64,000 bases of DNA from Duganella sp. BuS-21 (GCA_041874725.1 CP097466.1:2728001-2792000), one strand, 5' to 3'. Positions 30,143-39,276 are shown, numbered from the stretch's first letter. Notes: a model not told the origin generated them from the sequence alone. Numbers and translations: made by a program.

Positions 30143-31795
30143 TTATCCTTTTGGTGTTTGCTGGCGACGGACCTTGAGCGCGTGCGCGGTGGCGTGGGCG
30201 TCGAGCTTGGCGAATCTGGCGGCCGGGTCGACGACATTGCCGTCGCGTCGCATTTCCAGGTGCAGGTGAGGGCCGGTGGCGAAGCCGCTTGCGCCGACAG
30301 TGCCGATGCGTTGGCCGGCCGTCAGGCGCTGGCCGGGTACGACGGCGACGCTGTTCAGGTGGGCGTACAGCGATTGTTCGCCGCCATGGTCGATGATGAC
30401 GGTGTTGCCGTAGCGGCCGCCGTTTTCGGCGATCGGTCCGGCGGCGATGACGGTGCCGGCGGCGGTGGCGTGGACCGGCGTGCCTTTGGCTGCGGCGAAG
30501 TCGATGCCCTTGTGCGGCGTCGGCAGCACGCTGCGCATCACGCCGAAGAAGCTGGTGACGCGGACCTTGTCCAGCGGTGCGCGCCATTGCTCCGGTGGCG
30601 CGGCATTGGCATTTGTTGCGGCGGCAGTCGGCGTGATGGTTGGTGGCGCGGCGTCGGGATGCATCGGGGTGGGGGCGGTGAGCGCCAGTGCGGGTTGCAG
30701 CATCGCGGCCAGCGCGAGCATGGCTGCCAGTGCTGCTGCGATCATCCATGCGATGACGGCGTTCAGCGCGGGCAGGCTGTCCTGTTGCATGTGGCGCAGG
30801 CGGGCGGCGATGGTGGCGCCGCCGAAGGCCGCAGCGCCGGCCGGTGCGGCGGTAGTCCATTGCTGGAGCAGAGCGGCGGCGTACTGCTTGCGTTGCTGTT
30901 GCGGACGGCCGGCCAGCACGTGCTGGTCGCAGTTCAGTTCCAGCGCCCATGCCATTTGTGTGGCCATCCAGCGCAGTGCAGGATTGAACCAGAAGATCAA
31001 CTGGAGACAGGCGGCGATGGCGAGGCAGAGCGGATCACGTGCGCGCCAGTGATGGAGTTCGTGGGCGATGATCATTTGCTGCTGCTCGCGGGTGAGGGCG
31101 TCCAGATGGGACGGCAGCAGCAGACGCGGACGGTGGACGCCAATCAGCATCGGCGAGATGGTGGCGTCGGTGCGCAGCACGGTGAGCTTGTGCCGGGCGA
31201 TCTCTTGCAATTGACTGGCAGTGAAGGCGCCGTGTGCATGTAGTTCTTGCGGTGACAGGCGGCGTGCGCTGGCCAGCAGCGAGCGCCACACGCGGCGCGC
31301 TTGCAGCAGTTTGATGACGGCTCGCGTCAGGCCAGCGGCGTAGATGAATAGCCAAAGCGCGGCCAGGAACGGGAGGGCGCGCGTGAGCGTTGTCGGCGTA
31401 TCGGCTTGAGGCGCGGTGGTGGCGGACGCCAGTTGCGGCGATTCGGCGTCAGGCGCGGCGCTCATCGCTGTCGGCGCGGGCACCGATGCGGATATGGGCA
31501 GCGTGTTGCTGTCGAGCGGCGCGGCGGCGGCGGCGGCGGTGGGCGTGTTTGATGGCGCCAGGCCGATCTGCGCGCCGTGTGGCAGGAAGGGCAGCAGCGC
31601 GGCGGCGGCGATGACGGCTTGCGCCGCCAGCCACACCCCACGCCGCATGCGCAGTGCAGGCCAGCGTCGCGCTGCGGCGCCGAGCAGCAGCCACGCCAGC
31701 AGGCCGGTCAGCAAAGAGCCGGCGCAGGCCAGCAGCCATTGCAGGGCTAGCGGCCATGGAGCCGACCATTGCGTCAACATCGTCTGCACAGCCAT
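30143..31795 (-). CDS. BlaR1-type M56 peptidase fused to an M23 peptidase domain
   Basis: From ATG 31795 (a GTG at 31801 would overlap the blaI stop) the 550-residue protein has several N-terminal transmembrane helices, an M56 zinc motif IAHELHHWRARD near residue 246, a further transmembrane segment near 345, and a C-terminal M23/LytM domain. The latter has HKGIDFAAAKG and GPHLHLEM, supplying the metal ligands. M56 proteins typically cleave a repressor on sensing cell-wall stress; the added M23 domain would act on or sense peptidoglycan. It is paired with the BlaI-type repressor upstream. Confidence 0.9.
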   Translation of the reverse strand: MAVQTMLTQWSAPWPLALQWLLACAGSLLTGLLAWLLLGAAARRWPALRMRRGVWLAAQAVIAAAALLPFLPHGAQIGLAPSNTPTAAAAAAPLDSNTLPISASVPAPTAMSAAPDAESPQLASATTAPQADTPTTLTRALPFLAALWLFIYAAGLTRAVIKLLQARRVWRSLLASARRLSPQELHAHGAFTASQLQEIARHKLTVLRTDATISPMLIGVHRPRLLLPSHLDALTREQQQMIIAHELHHWRARDPLCLAIAACLQLIFWFNPALRWMATQMAWALELNCDQHVLAGRPQQQRKQYAAALLQQWTTAAPAGAAAFGGATIAARLRHMQQDSLPALNAVIAWMIAAALAAMLALAAMLQPALALTAPTPMHPDAAPPTITPTAAATNANAAPPEQWRAPLDKVRVTSFFGVMRSVLPTPHKGIDFAAAKGTPVHATAAGTVIAAGPIAENGGRYGNTVIIDHGGEQSLYAHLNSVAVVPGQRLTAGQRIGTVGASGFATGPHLHLEMRRDGNVVDPAARFAKLDAHATAHALKVRRQQTPKG

Positions 31796-31797
31796 CG

Positions 31798-32178
31798 TCA
31801 CGCTTCGTCCGTCGGCCAATCCTGCAGCATCTGCTCCAGCTGCGCCAGCTCCTGCTGGTCGACCAGCTTGCTGCCGGTGAACATGGTGACCGGCAGCGGC
31901 GCGTCGATCTCCATCACGCGCCGGCCGAAGTCGTGCGCGAAGGCCGCCAGCGTGCCAACCTTTTCCAGCCGCGCGCTGTATACGTTCACACCGTGCAGTA
32001 CCTGCAAGGCCACCATCTGCTTCTCCAGCATCCGGTCCAGCGTCTTGCGGGTCGAGGAAAACGACCACGCCAGCTCGTCGGCGGCGGCATCATGGATTTC
32101 GCGCGCGCTCAGCGGCTGCTGCTTCCACAGCACTTTCAGCAAGGTCAGCTCGGTGACCGAAGGAATAACACCCGACAT
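31798..32178 (-). CDS. BlaI/MecI-family transcriptional repressor
   Basis: The 126-residue protein has the winged-helix domain of the Penicillinase_R family: SVTELTLLKVLWKQQPLSAR, SFSSTRKTLDRMLEKQMVAL and a wing with VNVYSARL, followed by the C-terminal dimer helices. Its stop overlaps the M56 start, the classic blaI-blaR1 coupling, and a perfect dyad operator-like sequence lies upstream at 32212. Confidence 0.95.
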   Translation of the reverse strand: MSGVIPSVTELTLLKVLWKQQPLSAREIHDAAADELAWSFSSTRKTLDRMLEKQMVALQVLHGVNVYSARLEKVGTLAAFAHDFGRRVMEIDAPLPVTMFTGSKLVDQQELAQLEQMLQDWPTDEA

Positions 32179-32211
32179 AATTGATCCTCTATGCGACTAA
32201 TGGGATCATTG

Positions 32212-32227
32212 TGCGACAGATGTCGCA
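32212..32227. promoter_or_regulatory. dyad operator upstream of the BlaI-type repressor
   Basis: TGCGACAGATGTCGCA is a perfect 7-bp inverted repeat with a 2-base spacer, 34 bases upstream of the repressor start. BlaI dimers bind such TGTCG/CGACA-type dyads, so this is the probable autoregulatory site of the operon. Confidence 0.65.
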
Positions 32228-32418
32228 ATCCCGTCAAGTGAAGATATATCATTTTGTAACATTGCTTCAGATAAATTACAGATATGCTAGGATGGCCTTT
32301 CTGCTAATTAGCAAGATGGCACGATTGCGCTAAGCCAGCGGCGTGAGCAAGCGAGGCGCTATACAATGCTCGTGGCCGCAGCTATCCCAGCCGCAGCTAT
32401 CTCAGCATTGGAAGCAAT

Positions 32419-33036
32419 ATGTATTACGGAGAGCGCTTCAACAGCATCACCCACACGGTAGGCGCTGCGCTGGCCGCAATCGGCGGCACGCTGCTGATCC
32501 TCCAGGCCTCGCGCACCGGTGATGTCTGGAAAATCGTCAGCTTCAGCATCTACGCCGTCACGCTGCTGGCCCTGTACCTGACCTCCACCCTGTATCACAG
32601 CGTGCGCGGCCGGGCCAAGGACGTGCTGCGCAAGATGGACTATTGCGCCATCTACTTGCTGATCGCCGGCAGCTACACGCCGTTCACGCTGGTCAGTCTG
32701 CGCGGACCGTGGGGCTGGAGCCTGTTCGGCGTGGTGTGGGGACTGGCGCTGATCGGCATCGTGCAGGAACTCATGTTCGCCAAGGGCGCGCGCGTGTTGT
32801 CATTGCTGATCTATGTGGCGATGGGCTGGATCGGCGTGATCGGCGCCAGCCCGCTGATCGACGCGTTGGGCTGGAACGGCTTTATGTGGCTGGCGGTCGG
32901 CGGCCTGGTGTATACACTGGGCATCGCCTTTTTCGTCACCGACCATAAATGGCGTTACGGTCACGGCGTCTGGCATTTGTTTGTATTGGGCGGCAGCGCA
33001 TGCCATTTCGGCGCGGTGCTGCTGTACGTGGCGTAA
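32419..33036 (+). CDS. hemolysin III / YqfA-family membrane protein
   Basis: The 205-residue protein has seven hydrophobic segments and the family's conserved histidine and acidic motifs: ERFNSITHTVGAAL, SSTLYHSV-type TSTLYHSVRGRA, DYCAIYLLIAGSYTPF and the late HGVWHLFVLGGSACHF. These residues form the metal site of the PAQR/HlyIII superfamily. The name hemolysin is historical; no toxin role is implied. It lies 13 bases upstream of a LysR gene. Confidence 0.93.
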   Translation: MYYGERFNSITHTVGAALAAIGGTLLILQASRTGDVWKIVSFSIYAVTLLALYLTSTLYHSVRGRAKDVLRKMDYCAIYLLIAGSYTPFTLVSLRGPWGWSLFGVVWGLALIGIVQELMFAKGARVLSLLIYVAMGWIGVIGASPLIDALGWNGFMWLAVGGLVYTLGIAFFVTDHKWRYGHGVWHLFVLGGSACHFGAVLLYVA

Positions 33037-33049
33037 GGATAGAACACCC

Positions 33050-33931
33050 GTGGATATCAATTCGGACGATTTAAAGACCTTCATTACCGTCATCGATAGC
33101 GGCACCCTGAGCGCCGCTTCGGTGCATCTCGGGCAGACCACATCCGGCGTCAGCCGTGCGCTGTCGCGGCTGGAGGACAAGCTTTCGACCTCGCTGCTGA
33201 CGCGCACCACGCGCCGCATGGAGTTGACCGAGGAAGGCCAGCTGTTCCTCGACAAAGCGCGCGCCATCCTGGGCGCCATGGAGGAAGCCGAGGAAACCAT
33301 CCGCATCCGCCGCCAGAAACCGGCCGGCCGTTTGTGCGTGGATGCCGCCTCGCCCTTCATGCTCCATTGCGTGGTGCCGCATGTGGCCGAATTCCGCGCC
33401 ATGTATCCGGACATCCGCCTGGAGTTGAGCAGCAACGACCAGATCGCCGACCTGATCGAGCACCGCACCGACATCGCCATCCGCATCGGCACGCTCAACG
33501 ACTCGACCCTGCACGCGCGCGCGCTCACCTCCAGCCCGCTGTACGTGCTGGCCAGCCCGGATTACCTGACGCGCCACGGCACGCCGAGCAAGCCGGAGGA
33601 TTTGGCGCAGCACTCGGTGCTGGGCTTCGTCCAGTACGAGCTGGGCAACCAGTGGCCGCTGCGCCATGCGGCCGGCAACAGCCTGCCGGTGACGCCGTCG
33701 ATTTCCGCCTCCAGCGGCGAGACCCTGCGCCAGCTGGCGCTGGCAGGGCAAGGCATCGTCTGCCTGGCCGACTTCATGACGCGCGCCGACATCGAGGCGG
33801 GCCGGCTGGTCAAGGTGCTGGAAGCGGACTACACCGGCTATCGCCAGCAGATCCACGCGGTCTACTATCGGAATACCCAGCTGGCGCAGCGGATCAGTTG
33901 CTTCCTGGAGTTCTTGCAGCAAAAACTCTGA
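33050..33931 (+). CDS. LysR-family transcriptional regulator
   Basis: The 293-residue protein starts at GTG 33050. It has the N-terminal winged HTH (DLKTFITVIDSGTLSAASVH, then SGVSRALSRLEDKLSTSLLT) and the two-lobed substrate-binding domain (about 90-290) of the LysR family, related to the CrgA/DmlR-like subgroup. Regulated genes are not evident. Confidence 0.94.
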   Translation: MDINSDDLKTFITVIDSGTLSAASVHLGQTTSGVSRALSRLEDKLSTSLLTRTTRRMELTEEGQLFLDKARAILGAMEEAEETIRIRRQKPAGRLCVDAASPFMLHCVVPHVAEFRAMYPDIRLELSSNDQIADLIEHRTDIAIRIGTLNDSTLHARALTSSPLYVLASPDYLTRHGTPSKPEDLAQHSVLGFVQYELGNQWPLRHAAGNSLPVTPSISASSGETLRQLALAGQGIVCLADFMTRADIEAGRLVKVLEADYTGYRQQIHAVYYRNTQLAQRISCFLEFLQQKL

Positions 33932-34026
33932 TTTGTCCAGTGTGCGGGGCCGTACAGAATCGGCAGGGGGGGCAGGCCTACACTGTACCTACCGACTAAC
34001 GATGTTTCCGCCCATCGGAGCTCATC

Positions 34027-34185
34027 ATGACGAACACCACGCACCCTTCCAAGCACCTGGTCCGCGCCTACCTTGAGCGCCGCACGCACGAAGTGAAGCC
34101 GCCGCCAACGCCTGAGGAAATCCGCCGCCAGCTAGGCTGGGGGCTGATGGGTTTCGAGCAAAAGCTGAGCAACGGCCGCAACTGA
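34027..34185 (+). CDS. 52-residue hypothetical protein
   Basis: A short ORF starts at ATG 34027 with GGAG 7 bases upstream and encodes THPSKHLVRAYLERRTHEVK, PPPTPEEIRRQLGWGLMGFE and a short tail. It ends directly at a strong terminator, which supports it being a real, separately transcribed gene. The peptide is basic and helical with a proline-rich middle; function unknown. Confidence 0.7.
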   Translation: MTNTTHPSKHLVRAYLERRTHEVKPPPTPEEIRRQLGWGLMGFEQKLSNGRN

Positions 34186-34196
34186 CATCGTCCTTG

Positions 34197-34231
34197 AAAA
34201 AACTCACGCCAATGACGCTGTGAGTTTTTTT
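34197..34231 (+). terminator. rho-independent terminator
   Basis: AAAAAACTCAC pairs with GTGAGTTTTTTT around a 12-base loop, 12 bases after the 52-residue gene. The A/T runs on both arms allow termination in both directions. Confidence 0.85.
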
Positions 34232-34329
34232 CGCCGTTCACCGGCACTTTTCCGCCATTCGCCGAATAGCGGTTTCCCCTTCCTCCGTTCCCCGGTATTG
34301 TTATATCCATACCAACAGGGGGAACCATC

Positions 34330-34707
34330 ATGAACGTAGACACTGCATATCGCTGGCGCCAGCAACTGGTGTGGGGCATCGCGCTGATCGCGATCGGCTC
34401 GGCCGTCCTGCTTGAGCGCCTGGACATGCTGGAGCTGGACATCAACTGGGTACAGATCTGGCGCTACTGGCCTTGGCTGCTGGTCATCAGCGGCATCGTC
34501 AAACTGATTCCGCCGACCACGCCGCGCTATCTGCTGAACGGCATGTGGGAGATCTTCTTCGCCGGCTGGTGGTATGTTTCCTTCAACCGCATCTGGGGCT
34601 GGGGCTTCGGCGAAACCTGGCCGGCGTTGGTGGTGGCCGCCGGTGTCGGCCTGCTGCTGCGCCCTTTGCTGGACAATATCTTCGCATCGACCAAGGAGCA
34701 AGCATGA
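34330..34707 (+). CDS. LiaI/LiaF-type small transmembrane protein
   Basis: The 125-residue protein has about four hydrophobic segments with the DUF5668/LiaI-LiaF pattern (LVWGIALIAIGSAVLLERLD, YWPWLLVISGIVKLIPP). The stop overlaps the next start by 4 bases. It heads an operon with a LiaF-like protein, a LytS-type kinase and a LytTR regulator and is probably a membrane partner in envelope-stress sensing. Confidence 0.8.
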   Translation: MNVDTAYRWRQQLVWGIALIAIGSAVLLERLDMLELDINWVQIWRYWPWLLVISGIVKLIPPTTPRYLLNGMWEIFFAGWWYVSFNRIWGWGFGETWPALVVAAGVGLLLRPLLDNIFASTKEQA

Positions 34708-35420
34708 AAACCCGCCGCGAACGCAATCCCGCCACGCAGATGATCATCGGGCTGTTCGTCATCGGCCTCGGCATGCTGTTTTTGCTCGATAACCTGGGCT
34801 GGATGGACCTGGACCTGCGCATCCACCTCATCCCGACGGTGCTGATCGGCGCCGGCATCCTGAAGGTGATGCAGACCCGCACCCAGTCCGGCATTGTGAT
34901 CGGCGGCGTGATGATCGCCGCCGGCTCCTTGATCATGCTCAAGGAAATGGGCCTGATCGACATCGGCTGGCGCACCCTGTGGCCGCTGCTGATGATCGCC
35001 GCCGGCGTGGCGGTGGTGGTCAAATCGACCACCAACCGCAAGGCGCTGGAACAGCAGGTGCTCGATCCGCTGGCCAAATCCGATCCCGAGTCGGCTGTCA
35101 ACTACACGGCCATCATGGGTGGCTTCAAGCACCGCATCACCACGCAGGATTTCCGTGGCGGCGAGATCACCGCCATCATGGGCGGCGCCGACCTTGACCT
35201 GCGCCAGTCCTCGATCGTCGGCGACGCCGTACTGAATGTGTTTGTCATGTGCGGCGGTATCACCCTCAAGGTGCCGATCGACTGGACCGTGGTGTTCGAT
35301 GGAACGCCCATCATGGGTGCGTTCGACGAAAAAACCGTGCCGCCTACCGGCCCCGGATCCGGCAAACGCCTGATCGTGCGCGGCTACGTCATCATGGGCG
35401 GCATGGAAGTACGCAACTGA
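34704..35420 (+). CDS. LiaF-like cell-envelope stress protein
   Basis: The 238-residue protein has N-terminal transmembrane helices (IIGLFVIGLGMLFLLDNLGW; further segments to about residue 106) and a C-terminal repeat-like beta domain (YTAIMGGFKHRITTQDFRGG, ITAIMGGADLDLRQS, YVIMGGMEVRN) typical of DUF2154/LiaF C-terminal domains. Family members inhibit LiaRS-type sensor kinases. The stop overlaps the kinase start by one base. Confidence 0.88.
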   Translation: MKTRRERNPATQMIIGLFVIGLGMLFLLDNLGWMDLDLRIHLIPTVLIGAGILKVMQTRTQSGIVIGGVMIAAGSLIMLKEMGLIDIGWRTLWPLLMIAAGVAVVVKSTTNRKALEQQVLDPLAKSDPESAVNYTAIMGGFKHRITTQDFRGGEITAIMGGADLDLRQSSIVGDAVLNVFVMCGGITLKVPIDWTVVFDGTPIMGAFDEKTVPPTGPGSGKRLIVRGYVIMGGMEVRN

Positions 35421-36499
35421 TGCGGGAGATTTCCGCAACACGGCGAGGAACAGTCATCTACCTGCTGGTATGGCTGTTCCTCGGTTGCGCTTTGGGCGGC
35501 GTGATTTCGCTCGCCAGCGATACGCCGCTGGCCAACGCCATGCTGTTCGCGATTCCCATGAATCTTTGGTACGCCTTTGCGGCGGGTTATTCGGCGTATT
35601 ACCTGTGCCGCGCCTATCCGCTGGGTGTGCGCAGCGCGGCGCAGACGGCGCTGGGTTTGACGGTGACGGCGCTGGTGCTGGGCTTTTTGTGGCTAATCAT
35701 CGGCAACCTGTGGAACGCCTTGTGCCAGCTTCTGGGCGCGGAGTGGAGCGGCATCGAGATCACGCCGCAGTTGTCGGTGCTGATCGTGGTGCTGGGCGTG
35801 CTGCTGTACGGCTTTGCGGCGGCGCTGCATTATCTGGTGATCGAGTTTGTGCGCGCCAAGAACGCCGAGCAGCGCGAGCTGGAATCGCTGTTGATGGCGC
35901 AGGAAGCGGAGCTGCGCATGCTGCGCACGCAGATCGATCCGCACTTTTTGTTCAACAGCCTCAATTCCATCAGCGCGCTGACCTCGCAGGATCCGAAGGC
36001 GGCGCGCCGCATGACGCTGGAGCTGGCCAGCTTCTTCCGCCAGAGCCTGGGCATGGAGGCGCACAAGAAAGTCACGCTGGGCGAGGAGATGGTGCTGATA
36101 CGGCACTTTCTGGCCATCGAGCAGGTGCGCTTCGGCGAACGCCTGCAGGTGGAGGAAGATATCGGCGAGGGCGCGGCGCAGTGTCTGGTGCCGCCGATGA
36201 TCATCCAGCCGCTGGTGGAAAACGCCGTCAAGCATGGCATCTGCAATATGCCGGAGGGCGGTACGGTGCGCATCACGGCGCGGCGGGCAGGGTCTATTCT
36301 GCATATCGGCGTGGCCAATCCGGTGGATGCGGACATGGCCTCGATCCGCAGCGAAGGTCATGGCATAGGCTTGAGCAATGTGCGCCAGCGCTTGTCGGGC
36401 GCGTACAAACACGAAGCCGGCATTCAATGGGGCCGGCAGGACAACAGCTTTGGCGTGGACATCACGATGCCGGCGCAAACGAGCGAACAGGGGGATTAG
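35420..36499 (+). CDS. LytS-type sensor histidine kinase
   Basis: The 359-residue protein has about four N-terminal transmembrane segments, then the His_kinase domain LRTQIDPHFLFNSLNSISAL with the phosphorylated His near residue 176, and an ATPase region with VENAVKHG (N box) and EGHGIGLSNVRQRL (G box). It belongs to the LytS/YpdA class. It pairs with the LytTR regulator one base downstream and the LiaF-like protein upstream. Confidence 0.93.
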   Translation: MREISATRRGTVIYLLVWLFLGCALGGVISLASDTPLANAMLFAIPMNLWYAFAAGYSAYYLCRAYPLGVRSAAQTALGLTVTALVLGFLWLIIGNLWNALCQLLGAEWSGIEITPQLSVLIVVLGVLLYGFAAALHYLVIEFVRAKNAEQRELESLLMAQEAELRMLRTQIDPHFLFNSLNSISALTSQDPKAARRMTLELASFFRQSLGMEAHKKVTLGEEMVLIRHFLAIEQVRFGERLQVEEDIGEGAAQCLVPPMIIQPLVENAVKHGICNMPEGGTVRITARRAGSILHIGVANPVDADMASIRSEGHGIGLSNVRQRLSGAYKHEAGIQWGRQDNSFGVDITMPAQTSEQGD

Positions 36500-36500
36500 C

Positions 36501-37232
36501 ATGCGTATCATCATCGTGGACGATGAAATGCTGGCGCGCGGCGTGGTGCGCGAGTATTTGTCCGAACATGCGGACGTGGAGATCGTGGCCGAATGCGGCA
36601 ACGGCTTCGAGGCGGTGAAGGCGATCACCGAGCTGTCGCCGGACCTGGTGTTCCTCGACATCCAGATGCCCAAGCTGGATGGCTTCGAGGTGGCGGAACT
36701 GGCGGGCGGGAAGACGCGCTACATCTTCGCCACGGCTTACGACCAGTATGCGATCAAGGCGTTTGAATTCCATGCGCTTGATTACCTGTTGAAGCCCTTC
36801 AGCCAGCAGCGCTTCGATCAGGCGTTGGCGCACGCGCGCGCCAACTTGGGCGCCGGCGGCGAGGCGGTGGAGAAGCTGGTGCGTGAGGCGAGCGGCCGCC
36901 ATAAGCCGCTGGGCCGCGTGCTGATCCGCGACGGCGCCAAGGTCCACGTCATCAACGCCGACAAGATCGAGCATGTGGAGGCACAGGACGATTATGTGCA
37001 GATCCGCTCGGAGGGTAAGTCCTATCTGAAGAACCAGCGCATGACGGAGCTGGAGGAGCAGCTCGATGCGGAGCAGTTCCTGCGTATTCATCGCTCCTAC
37101 ATCGTCAACATCGCGTTCGTGGACCGCATCGAGCAGGCCACCAAGGATAGCCATGTCGCCATCCTGAAGGACGGTAGCCGGGTGCCGATCAGCCGCAGCG
37201 GCTACCAGAAGATACGCGCCGTGGTGCAGTAA
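36501..37232 (+). CDS. LytTR-family response regulator
   Basis: The 243-residue protein has a receiver domain (IIIVDDEMLARGVVREYL, phosphorylated Asp in LVFLDIQMPKLDGFEV, conserved Lys in LLKPF) and a C-terminal LytTR DNA-binding domain (about 140-243; DKIEHVEAQDDYVQIRSEGK and FLRIHRSYIVNI). It follows the kinase at once. The target genes are not visible, though the upstream LiaF-like genes suggest an envelope-stress response. Confidence 0.95.
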   Translation: MRIIIVDDEMLARGVVREYLSEHADVEIVAECGNGFEAVKAITELSPDLVFLDIQMPKLDGFEVAELAGGKTRYIFATAYDQYAIKAFEFHALDYLLKPFSQQRFDQALAHARANLGAGGEAVEKLVREASGRHKPLGRVLIRDGAKVHVINADKIEHVEAQDDYVQIRSEGKSYLKNQRMTELEEQLDAEQFLRIHRSYIVNIAFVDRIEQATKDSHVAILKDGSRVPISRSGYQKIRAVVQ

Positions 37233-38053
37233 TGCTGCATCAGGAATTCGCGGCGCCTGCGACGCTGCGCGACGCCATCAAGTGCTTCTGGCATAACCGC
37301 TGGGACTTCGGCGCGCAGCCGTCCAGCTTCGAGGTGCTGCCCGATGGTTATGCCGAGATCATTTTCTGTTTCGGCAGCGTGGCGCGTGATGGTGTGGCGC
37401 TGTCGTCGCCGTTCATGATGGGATTGTTGAACCATCCGGTGGTGTTCGAGGCGGCGGGGAAGCTGGAGATCATCGGCGTGCGTTGCTATCCGTGGACGGT
37501 GTTCGATCTGCTTGGCCTGCCGCCGGGGACGCAGGGCGTGCAGGCCTTCGAGCATTCGATCGCGGCGCTGCAGCCCGCGCTGGCTGCGCACCTTGCGGCC
37601 GGCGCTATCACTGCGGCGGTGGCGGAGGTTCAGCGTTACTTCCTGCAAGCGCCGGCGCAGGTTCGGCTTGCGGTGGACGGCACCCTGTCCAAGGCCGGCG
37701 CCGCGCTGCGCGAGGCCGGCGGTGCTTTGCCGGTGAGCGCGGTGGCCGCCGCCGCTCATGCCACGGTGCGCACGCTGGAGCGCAAGTTCAAGCAGTCGTC
37801 GGGCCACACGGTGAAGGACGTCTCGGGCCTGATGCGTTTCGAGCAGGTGCGCAATCGTTTGTGGAACGCGCCGGGCGTCAATCTGGCGGACCTGGCGCGC
37901 GAGTTGGGCTACACCGATCAATCGCACCTGAGCCGTGAATTCAAGCGCTATAGCGGCGCCACGCCGGCCGCTTTCTCACGCAAGGCGCAGCAGGGCAGGC
38001 AAGCGGTGGGTGAGGATTTTGTCGCGTTTGTACAAGCGCCTCGCGGGGACTGA
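37232..38053 (+). CDS. AraC-family transcriptional regulator
   Basis: The 273-residue protein has a DUF6597-type N-terminal domain (HNRWDFGAQPSSFEVLPDGY, IIFCFGSV) and a C-terminal AraC double HTH (VSAVAAAAHATVRTLERKFK and LADLARELGYTDQSHLSREF). The ATG overlaps the response-regulator stop (TAATG), so the genes may be transcribed together; the downstream FAD monooxygenase is a plausible target. Confidence 0.9.
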   Translation: MLHQEFAAPATLRDAIKCFWHNRWDFGAQPSSFEVLPDGYAEIIFCFGSVARDGVALSSPFMMGLLNHPVVFEAAGKLEIIGVRCYPWTVFDLLGLPPGTQGVQAFEHSIAALQPALAAHLAAGAITAAVAEVQRYFLQAPAQVRLAVDGTLSKAGAALREAGGALPVSAVAAAAHATVRTLERKFKQSSGHTVKDVSGLMRFEQVRNRLWNAPGVNLADLARELGYTDQSHLSREFKRYSGATPAAFSRKAQQGRQAVGEDFVAFVQAPRGD

Positions 38054-38069
38054 GCCCTACACTGCGGAC

Positions 38070-39275
38070 ATGAATACACCTTATCACGTCATCATTGCAG
38101 GCGCCGGTCCCGTAGGACTGCTGTTGGCCTGCGAACTGGCCTTGGCCGAATGCTCGGTCCTCATTCTGGAAAAGGCCGCCGATCCGCACTCGCCGTTGAA
38201 GCAGCTGCCGTTTGGCATACGCGGGCTGAATGCGCCATCGATCGCCGCGCTGCACCGGCGCGGCCTGCTCGATGAGATGGAAGTGCCCAAGCGGCTCAAG
38301 CATCCTTTCACCAGCGCACCGAGCACGCAGGCCGGCCACTTTGCCGGCATCCCGCTCGATGCCGACAAGATCGACATGGCGCGCTTGCAGCAGCTGGCGC
38401 CCGATGCACCGGCGCTCAGCATGTTGTCAGAGATGGCGGAGCTGGAGAGCGTGCTGACGCGACGCGCGGTCGCGCTGGGCGTGGAGATCCGGCGCGGCAT
38501 TGCCATCACCGGCTTTCAGCAAAACGGTATCGGCACGCCTGGTGACGGTGTGACCGTGCAAGCGGACGAACAATCGCTCGCCGCTGAATGGCTGGTCGGC
38601 TGCGACGGCGCGCGCAGCGTGGTGCGCAAGGACGGCGGTTTCGCGTTCGCCGGCACCGAGCCGGAATTCACCGGCTACTCCGCCAAGGTCGATATCGCCG
38701 ATCCCGAGAAGCTCGGCGCCGGCCGCATGGTGACGGAGCGCGGCATGTACTTCCAGTCGCAGCCGGGCTACCTGAACCTGCAGGATTTCGATGGCGGCGC
38801 CTTTCACCAGACAGGCTTGCCCATCACGCTCGAACATCTGCAAGCGGTGTTGCGCCGCATCTCCGATACCGACGTCACCATCAGCGCGCTGCACATCGCC
38901 ACCACCTGGACCGACCGCGCAAGGCAGGTGACAAACTACCGCAACGGCCGCGTGCTGCTGGCCGGCGACGCCGCGCACATCCACTCGCCGCTGGGCGGCC
39001 AAGGTCTGAATCTTGGAATCGGCGACGCCGTGAACCTCGGCGCGAAACTCGCCGCCACCATTCACGGCACGGCGCCGCCAGGACTGCTGGACAGTTACCA
39101 CACCGAGCGCCACCCCATCGGCGCGCGCGTGCTGGATTGGTCGCGCGCGCAAGTCGCCATCATGCGGCCCACGCCGGAAGGCCGCGCGTTGAACGCCATC
39201 TTCCGTGATCTGCTCAACACGCGGGATGGTGCGACTTACGCTGCGGGCCGTGTCTGGGGCCTGCTGAACACGTGA
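38070..39275 (+). CDS. FAD-dependent monooxygenase (PheA/TfdB-type)
   Basis: From ATG 38070 the 401-residue protein has the FAD GxGxxG motif (VIIAGAGPVGLLLACELA), the middle DG motif (WLVGCDGARSVVRK) near residue 178, and the GD motif RVLLAGDAAHIHSPLGGQGL near 300. This is the three-part pattern of class A flavoprotein hydroxylases. It is somewhat shorter than full aromatic hydroxylases. The substrate is unknown. It follows an AraC regulator. Confidence 0.93.
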   Translation: MNTPYHVIIAGAGPVGLLLACELALAECSVLILEKAADPHSPLKQLPFGIRGLNAPSIAALHRRGLLDEMEVPKRLKHPFTSAPSTQAGHFAGIPLDADKIDMARLQQLAPDAPALSMLSEMAELESVLTRRAVALGVEIRRGIAITGFQQNGIGTPGDGVTVQADEQSLAAEWLVGCDGARSVVRKDGGFAFAGTEPEFTGYSAKVDIADPEKLGAGRMVTERGMYFQSQPGYLNLQDFDGGAFHQTGLPITLEHLQAVLRRISDTDVTISALHIATTWTDRARQVTNYRNGRVLLAGDAAHIHSPLGGQGLNLGIGDAVNLGAKLAATIHGTAPPGLLDSYHTERHPIGARVLDWSRAQVAIMRPTPEGRALNAIFRDLLNTRDGATYAAGRVWGLLNT

Positions 39276-39276
39276 C

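Noticed and set aside
28674..30950. 758-codon minus-strand ORF over the TonB receptor and the M56/M23 gene
   Set aside because: It is a different frame of the same strand, arginine/proline-rich and domain-less; the two real genes explain the region.
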